Shown here in pieces: positions 58,605 through 64,000 of a stretch of DNA of 64,000 bases (its first letter is position 1; each line of letters starts with the position of its first letter). Under the pieces are notes generated by a model, which searched no databases, was not told the DNA's origin, and saw nothing but the letters and a program-made list of their open reading frames with translations. Source of the stretch: Allium sativum (Eukaryota > Streptophyta > Magnoliopsida > Asparagales > Amaryllidaceae); contig CM060915.1 in the NCBI GenBank assembly GCA_030737875.1, forward strand, positions 629,364,786-629,428,785. The letters are read 5' to 3'. Made by a program: the position numbers and the translations under genes.

Positions 58605-60332
58605 GAAAGGTTTAAAGGTGGCTCGGTGTTGGAATTAATGCGCTTCAACTGTTCGATTTTTTGTCAGAAATTAATCTCCTTATCCAATTTATTTCAAGCT
58701 GAATTTTCGAATGGTAAGAATGAGGTGGCATATATGTTGCTCTTGTTAGGATGGCATATGGAAGGATTAGTTGATGGTCTGCTATGGCATAATCGAGCAC
58801 AGATCGATTTAAATGGAGCTGTCTTTCCTCCTTTGCCATTAGAGTTGGGAAGAAAGGAACATGCCTTTCTATTCTGTCTGAACCTCTTGAAACTTCAGCG
58901 TTTCTATGCTGATTCTGGATCGACCAGAAAGGGTAAGGCCTTACGGTTACTGCATGAGATATTATTCCATTTTGATACCATAAACACAGTAGTAAATGTT
59001 GAGCAATGCGAGTTTTCTAGTAAGGATAAAGGTATTTGTGACAAAGAAGCTATTAACAGCAAGGGTTATGAAGAGGTGGTGAAGGTCATTAATGAAGATT
59101 TTAACACATAAGAGGTATTGTCTTGTTTGGAGGAAGTGATGGTCGGTTTTGTGGGGCGGTTTTGTAATGACAAGCAGTTCGATATCTTGACTATTGATCC
59201 TTCAGTTCAGAGTTATATGGGTTCGACATATATTGATGTTCCAGTGGGCAATGGTATTGGTAAAGGACAAGAGAGGATGTATGGAACAGAATGGGTGGAC
59301 AGGCAGGCAGCTGATTCTTCTCGAGATGAGTCAACTCATAGTGACAATATATTAAACTGCAGTAAAGGTTGTGATAAGTATTCGGGGATGGAGTAGGAGG
59401 TAAATTGGTGTGTGAATGAGGAGGTGGATTTGTCGAATGGTTTTGATGCTTTGAAGGCTTATACAGTAGATGACACAGTAGATAAAGTGTATGACACAGT
59501 AGATGACATTGCCGATAATGAATATGAACATTTGTCTTCGGTGTCAAAGTTTAAAAGAGGATTTAGAGTTGGTAAGGTAAAAGTGGTAGTGAGGCCGAGG
59601 ACTCAGATTGGGGAGGGGACGAGCAAGGCTAATCAATGGAAGGTAATTGAAGAGAGTGACTGTACGGGTTGGGGAGTGGAGGAGTATCAGCCAGGTGGTT
59701 TCGCTGTTATGAGGAGGAATGATCAGGTGGCCGTGACAGATGAGGTGATAGTAAATGTGAATAGAAGAGAGAGGATGGAAGTCAATGGGGTTGACTGTGT
59801 TGATTTAAATGAATATAAGGTGAGGCTAGAGTTTTCAGGTTGCTCTGTATGGATGAAAGAACTGAGGGTCAGAGCTTTTACATTAGTGTGGTGTCCGAAT
59901 TTTTGTGAGCTTTACTCAGGAAGGGAGAGTGGTGATGTTGAACAACAAGCAAACTCGGTGGCTGTTGCAGAAAACAGTGGAGAATGCTCATCAAGGGGAG
60001 TTTTTGCGACACCATCCAGAAGGGGGAGGAGGAGGAAAACAGATCGAAGTTCGGGGTTGGTGAGACGCAGTGCAAGATTGCGATGCAGATCAGTTTCTTC
60101 TCAGGGTAGGTCCCCGAGCTCAAATACGAATAATAGTAGTAATTTGAGCTTGGGCTCAGGTATGGTTACAAATTATGGCAGTGATTATTCTCCATTTGTA
60201 CTGGGTAGTCTATCGACTTCCCAATTATTTCAGCTTGCTAGTGATACGGCTTTTGTTTTTTCCGACTTAGACTTAGATGCCGATTTCATTAGGAGTAGGG
60301 AACTAGAGAGAGTAACATCTATAGGTAGATGA
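58605..60332 (+). pseudogene. LINE ORF1, 3' half (broken, fold not recognised)
   Basis: The last 576 codons of ORF1, in the same phase as 45513-46826 once P is removed. Two in-frame stops interrupt it, TAA at 59109-59111 and TAG at 59394-59396, but the frame is otherwise open for 1.7 kb. The first segment is hydrophobic and leucine-rich (LLLLGWHMEGLVDGLLWHN) and might fold as a helical domain. The middle is acidic with a small repeat of DTVDK/DTVDD units. The part near 60015-60095 is strongly basic (RRGRRRK, RRSARLRCR), suiting nucleic-acid binding, and is followed by a serine/asparagine-rich linker. The final TGA overlaps the ORF2 ATG. I recognise no named domain here. GTG, TTG or late ATG codons within it are not credible starts. 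Confidence 0.75.
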
Positions 60333-63300
60333 GGATAGCAAGTTGGAACATTAGAGGTCTAAATGAACCTAATAAATGTGCAAAAGCTAGGTTTTTTTTA
60401 AAGATTTTCACCTTGATATCATAATACTTCAAGAAACTAAAATAGATGAACCTGATCCCAGTTTTTTTAGAAGGTTAGGGGGCACTATTTTTCGTAACTG
60501 GTCGTGTCTACCGGCTATAGGTAGCGCTGGTGGTCTAATGATTGGTTGGAAAGATAATCAATTTAGACTCGTACAGGAACTACCTATGTTGCATTCCTTG
60601 CATGTTATTTTAGCTTCGACTGTTGATAATTCCCTTTTGGGCATTTCAAATGTTTATGGTCCACATACTAAAATAGATAGAAGACGGTTGTGGATAGAAT
60701 GTTCTGACTTTAGAAATCTCTCCTTCAATCAATGGATTGTAGGGGGAGATTTTAATGTTACTAGATTTTTAGGGAAGAGATCACCTAGAGAAGGAGATTT
60801 CTCGGACATGGAGGAATTTAATGAATTTATTTTAGTTAATAATTTGATAGAGATTCCGATTTATAATAGAATGTTCACCTGGTCCAATGTTAGAGATATT
60901 CCTTCTTATGCTCTATTAGACAGATTTTTTATTAACACGGAGGTGGAGGATAGATTTGCAATATGTAGAGTTAAAGGTCTACCATTTTTATTGTCTGATC
61001 ATTGTCCAATCATTCTTTCATGTGATTCGAATTTATTAATAAGTAGCAATTTTAAATTCGAGAAGATGTGGTTATTGGATAATAGCTTTAGTAATTTGGT
61101 CATTGTTAAATGGAATTCCTTAAGTTATTTTAATAATATGTACAAAGATAATTCAGCAAAGATTTTTGTTGCAAAGCTAGGAAAACTGAGATTCTTTCTT
61201 AAACGGTGGAATAAGTTCATATTTGGTAATGTTAGAATGAAAAAAGATGAGATTTTATGTGAAATGTTAGACATAGATAAAGTTGGCGAAAATAGAATTC
61301 TTAATATGAATGAGAGGGACAAACTAAACAATCTTAGTAATGATCTTAAGTTGATTATGGAAAAAGAAGAGGTAATGTGGAGACAAAGATCCCGAATTCA
61401 ATGGATAAAAGAAGGAGATAATAACACGAATTTTTCCCATAGTATAGCTAATAAAAGGAGACATGATAATATGATACATTCCATTTTTATTAATGATGAA
61501 GAGGTGTTTATCCAGAAGGACTTAAATGAAGCATTTACTAGGTATTATAAGCAGATATTAGGTACTAAGATAAATAGGAGAGTTAATGTTAGGTGGAATG
61601 AAATTTATCCGTTGGCATCTAGGATTGATTTAACAGACTTAGACAGTCCTTTCACTGAGTGTGAGATATGGAAAGCAATCAGTGATATGCCTAGTGATAA
61701 AGCACCAGGGCCCGATGGTTTCTCAGTTATTTTTTATAAACAGTTTTGGGAGATACTAAAGGATGATATTATTAATCTATTTAATGATTTCTATAGTGGT
61801 AATCTGCGGTTAGGGAATTTTAATTTTGCTAATGTCATTATCATACATAAGAGAGCGGGAGCGAAGTCACTTAAGGATTTCAGACCAATCTCATTAATTA
61901 ATGTATCGGTAAAGATCATCTCTAAAGTGCTTGCTAACAGACTAAGCACTAAGATGAATGAACTAATAGATGTTTCGCAAACTACATTTATTAAGGGTAG
62001 AAATATAGCGGATGGGGTAGCGGCAGTACATGAGTATATTAATGTTTGTGTTAAAAATAATTTTACATGTGCCATTTTGAAATTAGACTTTGAGAAGGCG
62101 TTTGACTCAGTAGACTGGGACTTTATCTGCGAGCTATGCCTTGCTAGGTGTTTTAGCGTTAGATGGACAAACTGGATTATGCTTCTGCTTAAGTCTGGTT
62201 GTTCCGGTATAGTTGTTAATGGAGTAGTTGGAAAGAAGATTCAGTCTAATAGAGGTCTTAGACAAGGGGATCCTCTTTCACCTTTCCTATTTAACTTAGC
62301 TGTTGATGTTTTCGCAAGAATTATTAAGAGGGCCGGGAATTTAGGGGTCTTAGGTAGTGTGGGCAATGAGGAGTTTTTTAATGAACTATCTATACTCCAA
62401 TTTGCAGATGATACCTTATTATTTTCGTCACACTTACCTAAGCATGTCATTGCCCTCAAGTTTATTTTATATTGCTTTGAGATGTTGTCTGGTCTTCGAA
62501 TTAATTTCGATAAGAGTTCTGTAATGGTCCTTAACGATAGTAGTAATGTTGAGTCCTTAGTAGCTAGTACCTTAAACTGTTCTATCATGAAATTTCCGTT
62601 TGATTATTTAGGTTTTAAAATAAGACCTACCAAGCTTAAAAAGGATGACTGGATAATTATTATTGATAAAATCAATAATAGATTATCGAGTTGGAATAAT
62701 CGATTTCTTTCTAGAGCGGGTAGGCTAGTATTAGTAAATTCAGTATTATCAGCAATCCCTACTTATTGGATGACAGTTCATCGTTTTCCTAAGTGGGTTA
62801 TAGAGAAAATTGACGGTATTAGAAGGAGTTTTCTTTGGAGTGGTGGTTCAAGTTGTAGTAGTTATAAATGCCTAGTTAATTGGGAATTGTGTTGTAAACC
62901 CAAGAGTGATGGGGGATTAGGGGTTATTAACCTTTTTAATTTTAATTCATCCTTATTAACAAAATGGTTATGGAAATTCAGAAGGGCTGATATAGTTGCC
63001 ACTTGGAAGAATTTAGTATCAAAATTTTATTATTCGAGGGGGGAGTTTTTAGTGGGATCTGGTTTTAGTTGGTCAAATAGATTATCGTATTTCTGGAAGG
63101 CAGTTTTATACTGTTTTGACTTTTTTAAGTTAGGATATAAGATGACAGTTCATTCGGGGAATTCTACCTATTTCTGGCATGATGCTTGGATTTCTAGTAT
63201 ACCTCTTAAAATTGAATTTGTTGAACTTTTTAATGTTTGTGAATTTAAGAACTCATTAATTGCAGACGTTTATAGACGAAATGTAGACCCCCCATGGGAG

Positions 63301-64000
63301 TTTTCATTCGTCAATATTTTAGAGGGGGGTTTGTTAAGACAGTTGGCTTTATTAAAAGCAAAATTAAACCTGTATCATCTGGATGAGTACATGGATAATA
63401 TTAGTTGGGGGTTGGATAAGAGTTTAGTTTACTCTGTTAATTCAATGTACAAACTTATTAATTTTTCTGGTTTATCCTTGCTTCCTTTTAAATTTATATG
63501 GAGTTCAAATTCTCCTCCTAAAGCTAAGTTTCTTATGTGGCTGATTGTCCATAGGAAGCTTAACACAGTGAAGCTACTAAAGAAGAAGAATGTTTTGATT
63601 GATGTTAAATGCAGTTTTTGTAATATTTTAGAGGAAGATGTTGAACATTTATTTCTTTCTTGTAATTTTACCAATTATATTTTTACTATGGTTCTAAGGA
63701 TATTTGTTATGGGTAGTTTGAATACTGTTAATAACTGTGAGAAATATTGGAATCATTATTGACATACTCTTAAATCAAAACAGAGATATGTAATGGATTC
63801 TCTAATTATTATCACCAGTTGGTTCATTTGGTTTGAAAGGAACCAGAGATTTTTTCATTCCGTTTCAGTGTCCCCCGATAATTTAATCATTAAGATAGTT
63901 TATTTTTGTTTGGATTGGATGACCACTACAAGTAATAAGTACTTTAGAGATTTGAGATTTGGTAATTTTTTGCAAAAAGTTAGGTCAAATTTTGGTTTAT
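60329..64000 (+). pseudogene. LINE ORF2: endonuclease and reverse transcriptase (broken, runs off the window)
   Basis: ATG at 60329 overlaps the ORF1 stop (ATGA) and starts MRIASWNIRGLNEP, the usual AP-endonuclease opening. A one-base loss in an 8-T run (60392-60399) shifts the frame; the rest reads open from there to TGA at 63760. Endonuclease motifs: QETK near 60429, NVYGP, GGDFNV (60742 onward), SDHCPIIL (60994 onward). Reverse transcriptase motifs: APGPDGF, FRPISL, LDFEKAFDSVDW, GLRQGDPLSPFLFN, catalytic FADD at 62401-62412, and the LGF segment. A C-x2-C...H-x4-C zinc motif of the plant LINE C-terminus starts near 63610. After the TGA the same frame stays open to the window end with WFIWFERNQRFF, typical of this C-terminus, so the TGA is premature. 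The protein would nick target DNA and copy the LINE RNA there. The frameshift and stop make this copy non-functional unless they are sequencing errors. Confidence 0.93.

Larger units (their letters stand above)
45467..64000 (+). mobile_element. L1-type LINE with AlkB-bearing ORF1, inserted in the LTR of O
   Basis: A short 5' untranslated stretch (about 45467-45512) leads to an ATG in good plant context (AAGAAAATGGCGG). Two long reading frames follow: ORF1 (45513-60332, split by element P) and ORF2 (60329 to beyond 64000) with endonuclease and reverse transcriptase. No terminal repeats flank the coding part. The 3' untranslated region, poly(A) tail and target duplications lie outside the window. 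ORF1 carries three in-frame stops and ORF2 one frameshift and one stop, so this copy cannot move by itself. Confidence 0.9.

Noticed and set aside
58626..59396. Separate small genes at 58626-59111 and 59118-59396
   Set aside because: They begin at GTG and TTG and share one phase with the sequences before and after; they are pieces of ORF1 between premature stops.

Overview
This window reads as intergenic heterochromatin from a seed plant, probably an angiosperm with a large genome. It is AT-rich, it is built almost wholly of nested retrotransposons, and four elements carry a primer-binding site matching the 3' end of plant initiator tRNA-Met. I see no intact single-copy host gene. The only long coding sequence belongs to an L1-type non-LTR retrotransposon (LINE) on the right.

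Layout. (1) 1-7144: fragments of old LTRs. A plus-strand LTR end (1-778) is an inverted copy of part of a minus-strand LTR (1469 onward), and two further minus-strand LTR ends start at 874 and 5059. (2) 7145-45466: element O, with a roughly 7 kb LTR, holding N1 (14307-42992), which holds N2 (27408-41912) in its 3' LTR. N1 and N2 each have perfect 5-bp target-site duplications (AATTT and GACTG). O, N1 and N2 form one family with LTRs of 6.5-7.0 kb around a non-coding internal region of only about 0.7-1.04 kb. (3) 45467 to the window end: the LINE, inserted in the 3' LTR of O. (4) 46827-58599: element P, a young non-autonomous LTR retrotransposon with 4.25 kb LTRs and target duplication GTTCT, inserted inside LINE ORF1.

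The main find is LINE ORF1. When the P insertion is discounted, one reading frame of 1,014 codons runs from 45513 to 60332 with only three internal stop codons. It encodes two N-terminal CCHC knuckles (the second degenerate), an AlkB-type 2-oxoglutarate/Fe(II) dioxygenase domain with its metal and 2OG residues intact, two more CCHC knuckles and a long unrecognised C-terminal region. ORF1 ends in an ATGA overlap with ORF2, which encodes an AP-endonuclease, a reverse transcriptase and a C-terminal zinc motif. ORF2 carries one frameshift and one in-frame stop and runs off the right edge.

The second find is in the LTR elements, which encode no protein. Directly after the primer-binding site, all four carry a 39-nt stem-loop at the same place, with a compensatory base-pair change in P, so it is a candidate packaging or dimerisation signal. 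Their LTRs also share a TATA box, a gene-like leader ending in a consensus splice donor, arrays of short AT-rich palindromes or minisatellites, and inverted-repeat motifs. The inferred order of insertion is: old minus-strand LTRs, then O, then N1, then N2; and after O, the LINE, then P. How different the paired LTRs are agrees with this order.
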